From Sphingosinicella microcystinivorans (GTDB lineage Bacteria; Pseudomonadota; Alphaproteobacteria; Sphingomonadales; Sphingomonadaceae), in contig NZ_CP116005.1 of assembly GCF_027941835.1 (NCBI RefSeq), positions 2,309,501-2,373,500 of the forward strand: 64,000 bases of DNA, in the 5' to 3' direction. The notes beneath the pieces were generated by a model. The model saw nothing but the letters and a program-made list of their open reading frames with translations, was not told the origin of the DNA and did not search any database. Positions 25,670 through 36,184 of the stretch are shown here, in pieces. The first letter of the stretch is position 1, and the number at the start of each line of letters is the position of its first letter. Made by a program: the position numbers and the translations under genes.

Positions 25670-27535
25670 CTAGGCCATCTCGAAGTCCGAAGGATCGGGC
25701 TTCAGCGTCGCCGCCCAGTAGTCGACGAGCGCGAACGGCCAGTTCTGGCTGACGCGGCCGGTGGCGTTCTTGTACCAGCTCGAAACGCCCGGCTGGCCCC
25801 ACGCCATCCGCGCGTTCCCGGCATCGACGCGGCGGTTGAAGATGTCGTGCACGTCCTCGCGCACGTCGAGCGTCCGCGCGCCTTCCTCGCCGAGCATGGC
25901 GAGCGCGCGCACGATGTAGCGCACCGAGCATTCCGAGAAGAAGATGATGCTGCCGTTGACGACGATGTTGGTGTTCGGCCCGTAGAGCATGAAGAAGTTC
26001 GGGAAGCCCGGCACCGTCATGCCGAGATAGGCGCGCGCGTCGCCCTGCCAGCGGTCGTGGAGTTCGGTGCCGCCCCGGCCCACGACCTTGAAGGTCGAGA
26101 GGAAGTCGCTCGCCTTGAAGCCGGTGCCGTAGACGATGACGTCGAAATCGCGGGTTGTGCCGTCCGCGGTCTCGATGCCGGTTTCGGTGATGCGCGCGAT
26201 CGGCGTCTGTTCCAGATGCACGTTGTCGCGGCGCAGCGCGGCGATCCACACGCCGTTGTCGCGAAGGCTGCGCTTGCCGCCGATCGGATAGTCCGGGATC
26301 ACCGCCGAAAGCAGGTCCGGCCGCCCCTCGCATTGCAGGCCGATCTGCTGCACGAGCGCGGTCCGGAGTTCGAGGTTCATCGCGCCGATCGTGCCTGGCG
26401 GGCCGCTCCAGCCCTCCTCGGCCTTCACGAACGGCAGGATGCCATCGGTCAGCATCCAGAACAGCCAGAAGCGATACCATTTCTCGTAGAAGGGCACGTT
26501 TTCGAGCAGCCACTGGACATTGCCGGTGACGGGATCGTGGTAGTTCGGCGTCGGCCCCGCCCACGGCGGCGTGCGTTGGAAGACGGTGAGGCTTCCCGCC
26601 TCGGGCGCGATTTCGGGGACGAACTGGTAGGCGCTCGCGCCCGTGCCGATCACCGCGACACGCTTGCCTTTCAGGTCCACGTCGTGCCGCCAGCGCGCGC
26701 TGTGGAAGGCCGGCCCCTTGAACGTGCCGACGCCCGGAATGTCGGGCAGACGCGGCTGGTTGAGCTGCCCGACCGCGCTGACGAGCGCGTCGGCCTCTAT
26801 GCTGCCTGCGTGCCGCCCGGACAGCGTCAGGCGCCAGACGGCGGCGGCCTCGTCCCATTCCGCGCGGTCGACGCTCGTCCCGAAGCGGATCAGCGGGCGG
26901 AGGTCGTACTTGTCGGCGATGTCCCGGAAATAGGCGAGCAGCGTCGGCTGCGTCGAATAATGCGCGGGCCAGTGGTGATTCGCCTCGAACGAGTAGGAAT
27001 AGAGGTGGCTCGGGTTGTCGACGCGGCAGCCGGGATAGGTGTTCTCCAGCCACGTCCCGCCCACGTCCTCGTTCTTCTCGACGACCACCACCTCGTGCCC
27101 GGCCTGACGCAGCCGGATCGCGGCGAGCAGCCCCGACATGCCCGCGCCGACTATGGCGACGCGCTTCTCCGCCGGGGCGGGCTCGGGCCGCTTCGGATCG
27201 GCGCTTTCGAGGCCGAGTTCCTCCCTCAGGAACGGCACGTAGTGCTTCGGGATGTCGGCCCCGGCGATGAAATCCATCATGCGGCGCACGGTCGCGGCAT
27301 CGGGCGGCGGCGGTAGGGGAGCACCCGCGAGATGGGCGCTGATCGCCTCCGCCGCGCGCCGCCGCACTTCGTCCTGAAACGCGGGCGGCAGGTTGCCCTG
27401 CCCGTCGCCGAAGAAGTCGTAGGTCGGCCGGTTTCCGGTGAGCAGGCCCGTATCCCCGGTCAGGTGGACGAGCGCGCAGATCAGCGACGGGACATGCGCC
27501 TCGGTGAGCGCGGCTTCGATTCGGCCTGTGGTCAT
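25670..27535 (-). CDS. Baeyer-Villiger-type flavin monooxygenase (HAPMO-like)
   Basis: The 621-residue FAD/NADPH enzyme inserts oxygen next to a ketone. It has an N-terminal extension of about 125 residues, as in 4-hydroxyacetophenone monooxygenase. A Rossmann motif GAGMSG (130-135) follows, then the Baeyer-Villiger fingerprint FKGPAFHSARWR (272-283, canonical ending W-P/D), and a second Rossmann motif GTGASA (297-302). It is convergent with the SDR across the IS element, and its stop codon forms the right-flank CTAG. The substrate is unknown. Nearby acyl-CoA dehydrogenase, SDR and HMG-CoA lyase genes suggest ketone or isoprenoid-type carbon catabolism. Confidence 0.9.
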   Translation of the reverse strand: MTTGRIEAALTEAHVPSLICALVHLTGDTGLLTGNRPTYDFFGDGQGNLPPAFQDEVRRRAAEAISAHLAGAPLPPPPDAATVRRMMDFIAGADIPKHYVPFLREELGLESADPKRPEPAPAEKRVAIVGAGMSGLLAAIRLRQAGHEVVVVEKNEDVGGTWLENTYPGCRVDNPSHLYSYSFEANHHWPAHYSTQPTLLAYFRDIADKYDLRPLIRFGTSVDRAEWDEAAAVWRLTLSGRHAGSIEADALVSAVGQLNQPRLPDIPGVGTFKGPAFHSARWRHDVDLKGKRVAVIGTGASAYQFVPEIAPEAGSLTVFQRTPPWAGPTPNYHDPVTGNVQWLLENVPFYEKWYRFWLFWMLTDGILPFVKAEEGWSGPPGTIGAMNLELRTALVQQIGLQCEGRPDLLSAVIPDYPIGGKRSLRDNGVWIAALRRDNVHLEQTPIARITETGIETADGTTRDFDVIVYGTGFKASDFLSTFKVVGRGGTELHDRWQGDARAYLGMTVPGFPNFFMLYGPNTNIVVNGSIIFFSECSVRYIVRALAMLGEEGARTLDVREDVHDIFNRRVDAGNARMAWGQPGVSSWYKNATGRVSQNWPFALVDYWAATLKPDPSDFEMA

Positions 27536-27686
27536 GGCGGTCTCTCCCCGAAAGACGTGCCATCATTGCGCCAAACGGTCCCCGGTGCAGGCCCCTCAAC
27601 TTGAGAGCGTGTCGCTTTTGAGAGGGGATTGACCTTGCCGCCGAAATGCCCAAGTCGGACGCGCGAGGTTTTGCAGGAGAGACGGC

Positions 27687-28628
27687 ATGGCAAACGTGAC
27701 GATCGTTGAGGTGGGCGCGCGCGACGGCCTTCAGAACGAGCCGGAGATCGTCTCCACCGAAAACAAGCTCGGCCTCATCACGCGCATGATCGACGCGGGC
27801 GTGCGGCGCCTCGAGGTCGCGAGCTTCGTGAACCCCAAGCGCGTGCCGCAGATGGCGGACGCGGAGGCCGTGATCGCGGGCCTGCCCGATCGCCGCGACG
27901 TCTCCTACATCGGCCTCTGCCTCAACAAGCGCGGCGTGCTGCGCGCCATCGAGAGCCGCGAGGGCAACAAGCGCGGCGTCGACGAGGCGGGCTGCGTGCT
28001 CGTCGCCTCGAACACGTTCGGCCAGCGCAACCAGGGCCAGACCATCGACGAGGGCATCGCCGAGAACCGCGAGATGCTGCGGCTCGCGCGCGAGAACGGC
28101 CTCGTCGCGCAGGTGACGATCTCGGCGGCGTTCGGCTGCCCGTTCGAGGGCCATGTGCCGCCCGAGACCGTCGTGCGCTGCGCCGAGGCGATGGCCGAGG
28201 CGGGCGCCGAGGAGATCGCGCTCGCCGACACCATCGGCGTCGGCGTGCCCGCGCAGGTGACGGACCTGTTCGGCCGCGTGCGCGCTGCGGTCGGCGACCG
28301 CGTCCGCCTGCGCGCGCACTTCCACAACACGCGCGGCACCGGCATCGCCAACGCGTGGGCGGCCTATGCGGCGGGCGTCAATGTGCTCGATTCCTCGCTC
28401 GGCGGGCTCGGCGGCTGCCCGTTCGCGCCGAAGGCGACCGGCAACATCTCGACCGAGGACCTGCTGTTCATGCTGGACGGCTCGGGCGTCTCGACCGGCG
28501 TCGATCTCGCCGCCGCCATCGCCACCAACCACTGGTTCGAGACCGTGATGGGCAAGGCGCTGCCCTCGATGGTCGCGAAGGCGGGGCCGCCCGCGGGCGC
28601 TTACCCCGCCGCCAATTACTGCGTCTGA
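27687..28628 (+). CDS. mvaB: Hydroxymethylglutaryl-CoA lyase family protein
   Basis: This enzyme cleaves HMG-CoA to acetyl-CoA and acetoacetate in leucine and terpenoid catabolism. The 313-residue TIM-barrel protein has VEVGARDGLQNEP at the N-terminus (metal and substrate binding), the FHNTRGTG histidine region (about residue 213), and the cysteine loop SSLGGLGGCPFAPKATGN (about residues 235-252) expected of HMG-CoA lyases. It shares a 151-base gap with the divergent monooxygenase and overlaps the convergent MFS gene by 13 bases. Confidence 0.9.
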   Translation: MANVTIVEVGARDGLQNEPEIVSTENKLGLITRMIDAGVRRLEVASFVNPKRVPQMADAEAVIAGLPDRRDVSYIGLCLNKRGVLRAIESREGNKRGVDEAGCVLVASNTFGQRNQGQTIDEGIAENREMLRLARENGLVAQVTISAAFGCPFEGHVPPETVVRCAEAMAEAGAEEIALADTIGVGVPAQVTDLFGRVRAAVGDRVRLRAHFHNTRGTGIANAWAAYAAGVNVLDSSLGGLGGCPFAPKATGNISTEDLLFMLDGSGVSTGVDLAAAIATNHWFETVMGKALPSMVAKAGPPAGAYPAANYCV

Positions 28629-29917
28629 ATCTCGTCGCGGTCGAGGTCCGCGCCGAGCAGCGGGTTCCTCAGCGAATAGACGAGCATGGCGAGCAGCAGC
28701 ACCGCGCTCAGCAGGTAGGGCAGCGGCTGCCAGACCTGATAGAGCGCGATGCCGATGGTCGGCGCGATGATGAACGCGGCGCCGTTCACCGCCGTGATCG
28801 CGCCCGCCGCGGCGCCCTGATCCTCCAGCCCCACGGCGAGCGAGGCGCCCGCGCTGAACCCCGGCCGCGCGAAGCCGTAGCCGAGCGAGGCGATCGCGAA
28901 CGACAGCACGATCCCGTAGAAATCGGTCGAAACCGCGAGCAGGATCGAGCCCGCGGCGGCAAGGCCCGCGCCCCAGCGCATCAGCAGCTTCGGCCCCAGA
29001 TGGAACATCGGAATCAGCGCCCACTGCGCGAGCAGCGTCGCGGCGGCGGCGGCCATCAGCGCGATGCCGATGAAGGTCTGCGCCTCGATGGGCGGCAGGC
29101 CGAGCCGGTCGATGATGAAGAAGCCGAGCGACTGGCCGCTCGCCGCCTGCGCGTTGCCGATGGCGAGGCCGTAGATCGAGAACGGCAGGATGCGCGGATC
29201 GTGCCACGACAGGCGGCGGTGCGTGCGCGTGCGCGCGCCGTGCGTGCTGCGCGGGCCGGTGGCGACGGTCGGCTCGAGGTTGGCGATCGGCCGTTCCTCG
29301 CTCGCGCCCGGCGCGTCGGCGGGCAGGCGGCGCGAGACGACGATCAGCGTCGCGAGCGCGAACACCGCGAAGGCGAACATCGGCCCCGAAAGCGTCACGA
29401 ACGGCAGCACGAAGAACGGCGCCACCGCCGGTCCCACGATCGTGCCGAGCCCGAACGCCGAGGCGAGCACGGCGAGCGCGCGAGTGCGCTCCGAAGGGCC
29501 GGTCCGCGAGGCGACATAGGCCTGCGCCGCCGGGTTGGATGCCGATCCGAACAGGCCGAACAGCGAACGTGCCGCGGCGAAGATGATGAACACCGCGACC
29601 GGCGCGATCAGCTTCTCGAGCCCGGCGAGGATCACGAACGCGCAGATCAGCTTCGAGACGAAATAGCCGCCGAGGCCCAGCAGGATCAGCGCCTTGCGGC
29701 CGTAGCGGTCGGAGGCGTCGGCCCAGCGCGGTGCGGCGAAGGTCCAGATCAGCGCCGAAAACGAGAAGATCGTCGCCACCAGCAGGTCGGGGATGCCGAT
29801 CTCGCGGCCGATGGTGGGCAGCACGGATTGCAGCGCGGTGTTGCCCGCCGCCACGACGAACAGCACGAGGAACAGCAGCGCGAAATCGCCGCGCGTGCCG
29901 CCGCCCGGCGGGTTCAT
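28616..29917 (-). CDS. MFS transporter
   Basis: The 433-residue integral membrane protein has about 12 hydrophobic segments and the MFS loop motif RWADASDRYGRKALIL (about residues 63-78). A charged loop between the two halves (about residues 205-240) contains RSTHGARTRTHRR. It starts at ATG 29917, overlapping the upstream DMT-transporter stop by ATGA. The open frame continues upstream through the neighbour, but that extension has no transporter character. The substrate cannot be told. Confidence 0.88.
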   Translation of the reverse strand: MNPPGGGTRGDFALLFLVLFVVAAGNTALQSVLPTIGREIGIPDLLVATIFSFSALIWTFAAPRWADASDRYGRKALILLGLGGYFVSKLICAFVILAGLEKLIAPVAVFIIFAAARSLFGLFGSASNPAAQAYVASRTGPSERTRALAVLASAFGLGTIVGPAVAPFFVLPFVTLSGPMFAFAVFALATLIVVSRRLPADAPGASEERPIANLEPTVATGPRSTHGARTRTHRRLSWHDPRILPFSIYGLAIGNAQAASGQSLGFFIIDRLGLPPIEAQTFIGIALMAAAAATLLAQWALIPMFHLGPKLLMRWGAGLAAAGSILLAVSTDFYGIVLSFAIASLGYGFARPGFSAGASLAVGLEDQGAAAGAITAVNGAAFIIAPTIGIALYQVWQPLPYLLSAVLLLAMLVYSLRNPLLGADLDRDEIQTQ

Positions 29918-30789
29918 GCAGCGGCCGCCTTGCGCCGCTCCGACCATGCCGCCATCAGGCAGGCGCCCGCCACGATCGCGCCGCCCACGATCACCTGCGG
30001 GCGCACGCTCTCGCCGAACAGCAACCAGCCGAGCAGCGCGCCCCAGCCGAGCGCCGTGTACTCGAACACCACGAGCTTCTGCGCCTCGGCGCGCGCGTAG
30101 GCATAGGCCAGAAGCAGGATGCCGCCCGTGCCGAGCGCGCCCATCAGCGCGAACAGCGGGATGGCGCCGGGCGCGGGCAGGGGCGCGGCGAGCAGCGCGA
30201 AGGGCGCCGTGTAGAGCGCGGGGAAGGCGGCGGCGAGGAAGCTGATGACCTGCGGATCGTCGCGCGTCGCCCGCTGCCGCAGGAGGACGACGGAGAGCGC
30301 GTAGAGCACCGCCGACACGAACACGGCGGCGACCCCCTCGGTGCGGTTCGGTGTCGGCATGGAGACGTGCCCCGTCACCGTCACGAGGACACCGCCGAAC
30401 CCCACGAGGCAGGCCGCGACGTTGATAAGGCGCATCCGCTCGCCGAGCAGCACGCGCGCGATGAGCGGCACCAGCAGCGGCGCGATGAAGGAGATCGCGA
30501 TCGCCTCGGCGATCGGGATGGCCCAGAGCCCGTAGAAGAACAGGTACGCCGCGGCGGCGATCACGAGGCCGCGGACCGCATGGCCCTGCAAGGCATCGCG
30601 CGACACCGGCGCCTTGCCGAAGCGCAGCATCAGCGGCAGCGCGAGCAGCGCGCCCGCAGCATAGCGCATGAAGGTGACGGTGATGATCGTATGCGTCTGC
30701 GCGCCGAACTTGATCGCGGCGTCCATCGCGCAAAGCAGCGCGATGGCGAGAAACGCGAGCAGCATCGGCGGGGCGGAGGACGGGCGCAT
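29914..30789 (-). CDS. DMT (EamA-like) transporter
   Basis: The 291-residue protein has about ten short membrane helices arranged as two EamA repeats (for example AIPIAEAIAISFIAPLLVPLIARVLLGE in the first half and FEYTALGWGALLGWLLFGE in the second, both ending in the conserved glutamate). It is an inner-membrane metabolite exporter or permease with unknown substrate. It is coupled to the MFS gene, so the two transporters form an operon. Confidence 0.88.
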   Translation of the reverse strand: MRPSSAPPMLLAFLAIALLCAMDAAIKFGAQTHTIITVTFMRYAAGALLALPLMLRFGKAPVSRDALQGHAVRGLVIAAAAYLFFYGLWAIPIAEAIAISFIAPLLVPLIARVLLGERMRLINVAACLVGFGGVLVTVTGHVSMPTPNRTEGVAAVFVSAVLYALSVVLLRQRATRDDPQVISFLAAAFPALYTAPFALLAAPLPAPGAIPLFALMGALGTGGILLLAYAYARAEAQKLVVFEYTALGWGALLGWLLFGESVRPQVIVGGAIVAGACLMAAWSERRKAAAA

Positions 30790-30849
30790 GGCGCCGCTGC
30801 TTGCCGAGGTCCGGCGGGCGCTGTCAATCCGCGCGAAGTGTGAGGGGCG

Positions 30850-31233
30850 CTATTTCCCCGGCTTCGGCGGGCAGCGCGTCTTGTCGCCGTCCACGCAGGC
30901 CTGCCAGTCGGCGATCTCGCGCTGGCGCTGCTCGTAGGCGGCGCGCGCGGCTTCGTACTCCGCCTGCGCCCGCGCCGTGCTCTCCACCGCCGCCTCGTGT
31001 TCACGCATTTGCGCCTGGTACGCGGCCTGTGCGGCGGCATACTGGGCATCGGTGGCGTCGGTGCGTGCCTTCACTTCGGCGTTCAGCCGCTTGCGGGCGC
31101 TGATGGCGGCCGCGTCTTCCGGCGTGGCGGCGGCTTCGTCGACCGCCGGGGGCGTCGCTGGCGCCGGTTCGGGCACCGGCGCCGGTTGCAGCACCTGTGC
31201 GGCCATCGCGAGCATGACGTGTAGAAAAGGCAT
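30850..31233 (-). CDS. Small coiled-coil hypothetical protein
   Basis: The 127-residue protein has a short hydrophobic N-terminus (MPFLHVMLAMAAQVLQ) and a proline-rich linker (PAPVPEPAPATPPA). A long charged coiled coil follows (about residues 40-105, AAQAAYQAQMREHEAAVESTARAQ) and then a short tail with two cysteines (WQACVDGDKTRCPPKPGK). A start at 31233 gives AAAGGA with good spacing, whereas the ATG two codons earlier abuts it. It may be exported. I do not recognise the family. Confidence 0.65.
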   Translation of the reverse strand: MPFLHVMLAMAAQVLQPAPVPEPAPATPPAVDEAAATPEDAAAISARKRLNAEVKARTDATDAQYAAAQAAYQAQMREHEAAVESTARAQAEYEAARAAYEQRQREIADWQACVDGDKTRCPPKPGK

Positions 31234-31328
31234 CGACATTCCTTTCGGATCAGCGGTGTCGGTCTCGGATGACCCATCCGTTCGGCCGGGTATCGTCGGA
31301 ATTCGCGTTTATTATCACCTCAATGCTT

Positions 31329-31352
31329 CTACGCTGAACAATTTAAGCGTAG
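31329..31352 (+). promoter_or_regulatory. Inverted repeat in the PuuD-like upstream region
   Basis: CTACGCT (31329-31335) and AGCGTAG (31346-31352) form a perfect 7-bp inverted repeat in an AT-richer stretch between divergent genes. It could be an operator. A second dyad, ACCCTTGC...GCAAGGGT (about 31380-31413), lies nearer the gene and could fold in its leader. Confidence 0.4.
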
Positions 31353-31444
31353 TTATGTTTCGCAATCACACTGTGGGAGGACCCTTGCCGCGGTCGCGGC
31401 GCGCAGCAAGGGTCGCAACAGGGAACGCCGCGGGGGAGCTGCTG

Positions 31445-32029
31445 ATGGGCAAAATTCTTGAAAATCTGCACTTTACGCTGGGGCTGGGGCTTGTCCTCGC
31501 GCTCGTCCTGATCTTCGGGCTGCACGGCGATTTCGCTACCAACGGCGCCCTTTTCGGACAGACCGTGCTGCGCTGGCTGCACGTGTTCGCGGGCATCACC
31601 TGGATCGGGCTGCTCTACTACTTCAATTTCGTCCAGATTCCCACCATGCCGTCGATCCCGGCCGAGCAGAAGCCGGCGGTGAGCAAGCACATCGCCCCCA
31701 AGGCGCTGTTCTTCTTCCGCTGGGGCGCGGCCTTCACCGTGCTGTTCGGCCTCCTGCTCGCAGGCCACCTCGGCTACCTCGTCGAGGCGCTGACGCTGCA
31801 GTCGCCGTTCCGCCTGATCGGCATCGGCATGTGGCTGGCGCTCATCATGGCGTTCAACGTCTGGTTCATCATCTGGCCGAACCAGAAGAAGGCGCTCGGG
31901 CTCGTGGAGGCGGACGACGCGACGAAGGCGAAAGCCGGGCGCGCGGCGATGCTGGCGAGCCGCACCAACACGCTGCTGTCGATCCCGATGCTCTACGCGA
32001 TGGCGGCCTACCAGTCCTGGGCGGTCTGA
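31445..32029 (+). CDS. PuuD-like (urate hydroxylase family) membrane protein
   Basis: The 194-residue protein has about five membrane helices, with RWLHVFAGITWIGLLYYFNFVQIP (about residues 37-60) and MWLALIMAFNVWFIIWPNQKKALG (about residues 118-141). These match the membrane portion of PuuD/DUF989 proteins. PuuD urate hydroxylases carry an extra C-terminal cytochrome c domain, and no CxxCH is present here, so urate oxidation by this protein alone is uncertain. It starts at ATG 31445 after GGGGGAG. A strong terminator follows. Confidence 0.75.
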   Translation: MGKILENLHFTLGLGLVLALVLIFGLHGDFATNGALFGQTVLRWLHVFAGITWIGLLYYFNFVQIPTMPSIPAEQKPAVSKHIAPKALFFFRWGAAFTVLFGLLLAGHLGYLVEALTLQSPFRLIGIGMWLALIMAFNVWFIIWPNQKKALGLVEADDATKAKAGRAAMLASRTNTLLSIPMLYAMAAYQSWAV

Positions 32030-32059
32030 CCCGCTCACGCGGCGGAAAGCCGGGCAAGG

Positions 32060-32087
32060 AAGGGCGGTCCTGACGGGCCGCCCTTTC
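32060..32087 (+). terminator. Rho-independent terminator after the PuuD-like gene
   Basis: AAGGGCGGTCC, loop TGAC, then GGGCCGCCCTT forms an 11-bp stem with one G-T pair, followed by a short T stretch (TTTCT). It lies 30 bases past the stop codon. Confidence 0.8.
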
Positions 32088-32146
32088 TCGTTCGGGCGCC
32101 GCGGGTTGGCGGGCGTGGCTTAGAGAATGTTTACCTTATCCTGCGA

Positions 32147-33900
32147 GTGTCCGCTGAGCCCCGCACGACCGGTCCGCGCGGGGGGCACGGAGTACTCGGA
32201 TTGTTCGAAACACAGTTGCGCATCCGTTCGCTTGCCTATGCCGGCGCGGCGTCCGCCGTGATTGCCGTGCTCGTGTTCGCCTACAGCCTCGGCTGGCCGC
32301 CGGCGCTGCCATCGGTGGGCGCGCTCGTCGTGCTCGGCGGCATCGTCGCTGCCAGCGCGGCCGCGGTCTTCGCGGCCGTCTACTACACGGTGGCGCCGGT
32401 GGTGATCGCCGTGGAGCGGATCACCGATTTCGTGCGCCCGCGCCGCGACGGCGACGTCGCGCCGCCGATCCCGCGCTCGGTGCGCCGCACGCTGCCGAAG
32501 CTGACGGCGGCGATCGAGCTGTTCAAGAAGCGTATCCAGACCAACATCGACACCATCCAGCAGACCGCGCTGCAGGACCCCGTCACGGACCTTCCGAACC
32601 GGCTGAGCTTCCGCCGCACGGTCGAACGCCACCTGCGCAGCATGGCGCGCCGGGAAGGTGCGAAGAGCGCGATCCTGTTCATCGACCTCGACCGCTTCAA
32701 GTCCGTCAACGACAGCCTCGGCCACGCGCAGGGCGACGTGCTGCTGGCGATGTTCGCGGCGCGGATGCGCGTGCTGCTCTCCGCCGAATCGAACCGCCGG
32801 GGCGCGGGCTGCGGCGAAGCCGTGCTCGCGCGTCTCGCGGGTGACGAGTTCACCGTGCTGCTCCCGGACGTTTCCGGCCCGGCCGACGCCACCAAGCTCG
32901 CGCGGCAGATCCTGCGCGCCATGCAGGAGCCGTTCGAGTTCGCGGGCCAGTCGATCGTGATCGGCGCCAGCATCGGCATCTGCATCGCGCCCGACGACGG
33001 CGAGACCTACGAGACGCTGACGCGCAACGCCGACACGGCGATGTACTACGCGAAGGACAGCGGGCGGAACCAGTACCACCTGTTCGAAGCGGCGATGCAC
33101 GAGCGCGTGCGCGACCGCCTTCAGCTCGAAACCATGCTGCGCGCGGCGATCGCGGGCGGCCAGTTCGAGCTGCACATGCAGCCGCAGATCAATGCCGAGA
33201 GCGGCAGGCTCGTGTCGGCGGAGGCGCTGATCCGCTGGCGCCACCCGGACAAGTCGCTGCGCGCCCCGGCCTCGTTCATCGACATCGCCGAGGACAGCGG
33301 CCTTATCGTCGATGTCGGCCGCTGGGTGATCGCGGAGGCCGCGCGCATCGTCGGCGAATGGCACGCCCGCGGCGACAGGTTGCGGCTCAGCGTCAACGTC
33401 TCGCCGCAGCAGGTCGAGCGCGCCGATTTCGTGCGGCACGTCCGCGCGTGCATCGAGGCGGCGTCGGCACCGCCGGAGATGCTGGAGATCGAGATCACCG
33501 AATCGACGGTGATGTCGTCCGATCCCGTGATCGTCGATCGCCTCGCGGAAGTGCGCGGGCTCGGCATCAGCATCGCCATCGACGATTTCGGCACCGGCTA
33601 TTCGAACCTCGCGCGGCTGAAGGACCTGCCGATCGACCGGCTGAAGATCGACCGGTCACTCGTCAAGGACGTCGCCACCAGCGCGGACTCGCGCACCATC
33701 ATCCAGGCGATCGTCAGCCTTGCCGGCGGGCTCGGCTACGAGTGCGTCGCGGAAGGCGTGGAGAGCGAGATTCAGGCCGACATCCTCAGCGTCATCGGTT
33801 GCGAGACGCTTCAGGGCTACTGGATCTCGAAGCCGATCCCGCTCGCCGAATTCGAAACCTGGCGCGACGCGCATGAGCCGGAGCACGTCGGAGCGGCGTT

Positions 33901-33904
<4 letters not shown>
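32147..33904 (+). CDS. GGDEF-EAL domain protein (c-di-GMP signalling)
   Basis: The 585-residue membrane protein has two N-terminal helices (about residues 28-48 and 56-80). A GGDEF domain follows, with motif AGDEF in RLAGDEFTVLL at about residues 228-238, and a C-terminal EAL domain. EAL catalytic elements are all visible: EALIRW, NVSPQQ, EITES, DDFGTGYSNL, KIDRSLVKD and AEGVES. It is therefore probably an active c-di-GMP phosphodiesterase. The AGDEF variant and the lack of an RxxD I-site leave cyclase activity open. The start could be GTG 32147 or, with GGAG 8 bases upstream, TTG 32201. Its stop overlaps the kinase start. Confidence 0.92.
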
Positions 33905-35439
<1,535 letters not shown>

Positions 35440-35449
35440 AGAACAAGAC

Positions 35450-36184
35450 ATGGGCGTATTGATGACTGTGAACGCAGGAGACCGGAACGGGTGCCGAATC
35501 CTCGTCGTGGACGACGTGGAGGCGAACCGTTCCGTGGTGTGCAGGCGGCTCGAACGCCTGAATTATACGGTGGTTTCGGCCGAGAGCGGCGAGGCCGCGC
35601 TCCAGATCATCGAGAAATCGCCGCCCGATCTCGTGCTGCTCGACTACATGATGCCGAACATGAACGGCATCGACGTGCTGCGCGAGCTTCGCACCAATTC
35701 GCGCGTCAGCGAGGTACCGGTGATCATGCTGACGGCGCGCGCGGACGCGCAGACCGTGGTCGCCTCGCTGGAAGCGGGCGCCGACGACTATGTCTCGAAG
35801 CCCATCGACTTCGACGTGCTCGCCGCGCGCATCGAGGCGCAGCTCCAGCGCCGCCAGCACGCCGCCAACCTGAAGCTCGCCAACGCCAAGCTCGACGAGC
35901 GGGTGACGCGCCGCGCCATCGAGCTTTCGGAGCTCGAGGAGCAACTCGAACTCGAAAGCGAGCAGCGCCGCGTGCTGCAAAGCGAGGTCGAGCGCCTGAT
36001 CGCCGACCGCAAGGCCGTGCTGACCGGCGGCATCAACCCCGATCTCATCGAGCCGCCGCTCCAGCGTATCGCGCAGATCGCCGACAGCCTCGCCGATCCG
36101 GGGCGCGCCGACCTGCCGGTGAACCCGGCCGCGATTGCCGAGATCGCGGCGCTGGCGCGGCAGGCGCTGGGCGCCGTTCGCTAG
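35450..36184 (+). CDS. Response regulator with coiled-coil C-terminus
   Basis: The 244-residue protein has a receiver domain (RILVVDDVEANRS; phosphoacceptor Asp 65 in LLDYMMPNMNG; ending near ADDYVSKPID). A long coiled coil follows (about residues 140-200, ELSELEEQLELESEQRRVLQ) and a short C-terminal helix region. No DNA-binding or enzyme domain is visible, so it probably acts through protein contacts. It lies just after the histidine kinase and overlaps the convergent zntB gene by 4 bases. In-frame ATG 35462 is an alternative start. Confidence 0.88.
   Translation: MGVLMTVNAGDRNGCRILVVDDVEANRSVVCRRLERLNYTVVSAESGEAALQIIEKSPPDLVLLDYMMPNMNGIDVLRELRTNSRVSEVPVIMLTARADAQTVVASLEAGADDYVSKPIDFDVLAARIEAQLQRRQHAANLKLANAKLDERVTRRAIELSELEEQLELESEQRRVLQSEVERLIADRKAVLTGGINPDLIEPPLQRIAQIADSLADPGRADLPVNPAAIAEIAALARQALGAVR

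Noticed and set aside
25590-29207. Very long open frame on the minus strand (about 1200 codons) across the monooxygenase, HMG-CoA lyase and MFS genes
   Set aside because: It is antisense to, or in the wrong frame of, well-recognised genes, and its translation is Arg/Ala-rich filler. Long stop-free shadow frames are expected in such GC-rich DNA.
28616-30733. Apparent 705-codon fusion upstream of the MFS transporter
   Set aside because: The upstream part is the wrong frame of the DMT transporter gene. The two transporters are separate genes joined by an ATGA overlap.
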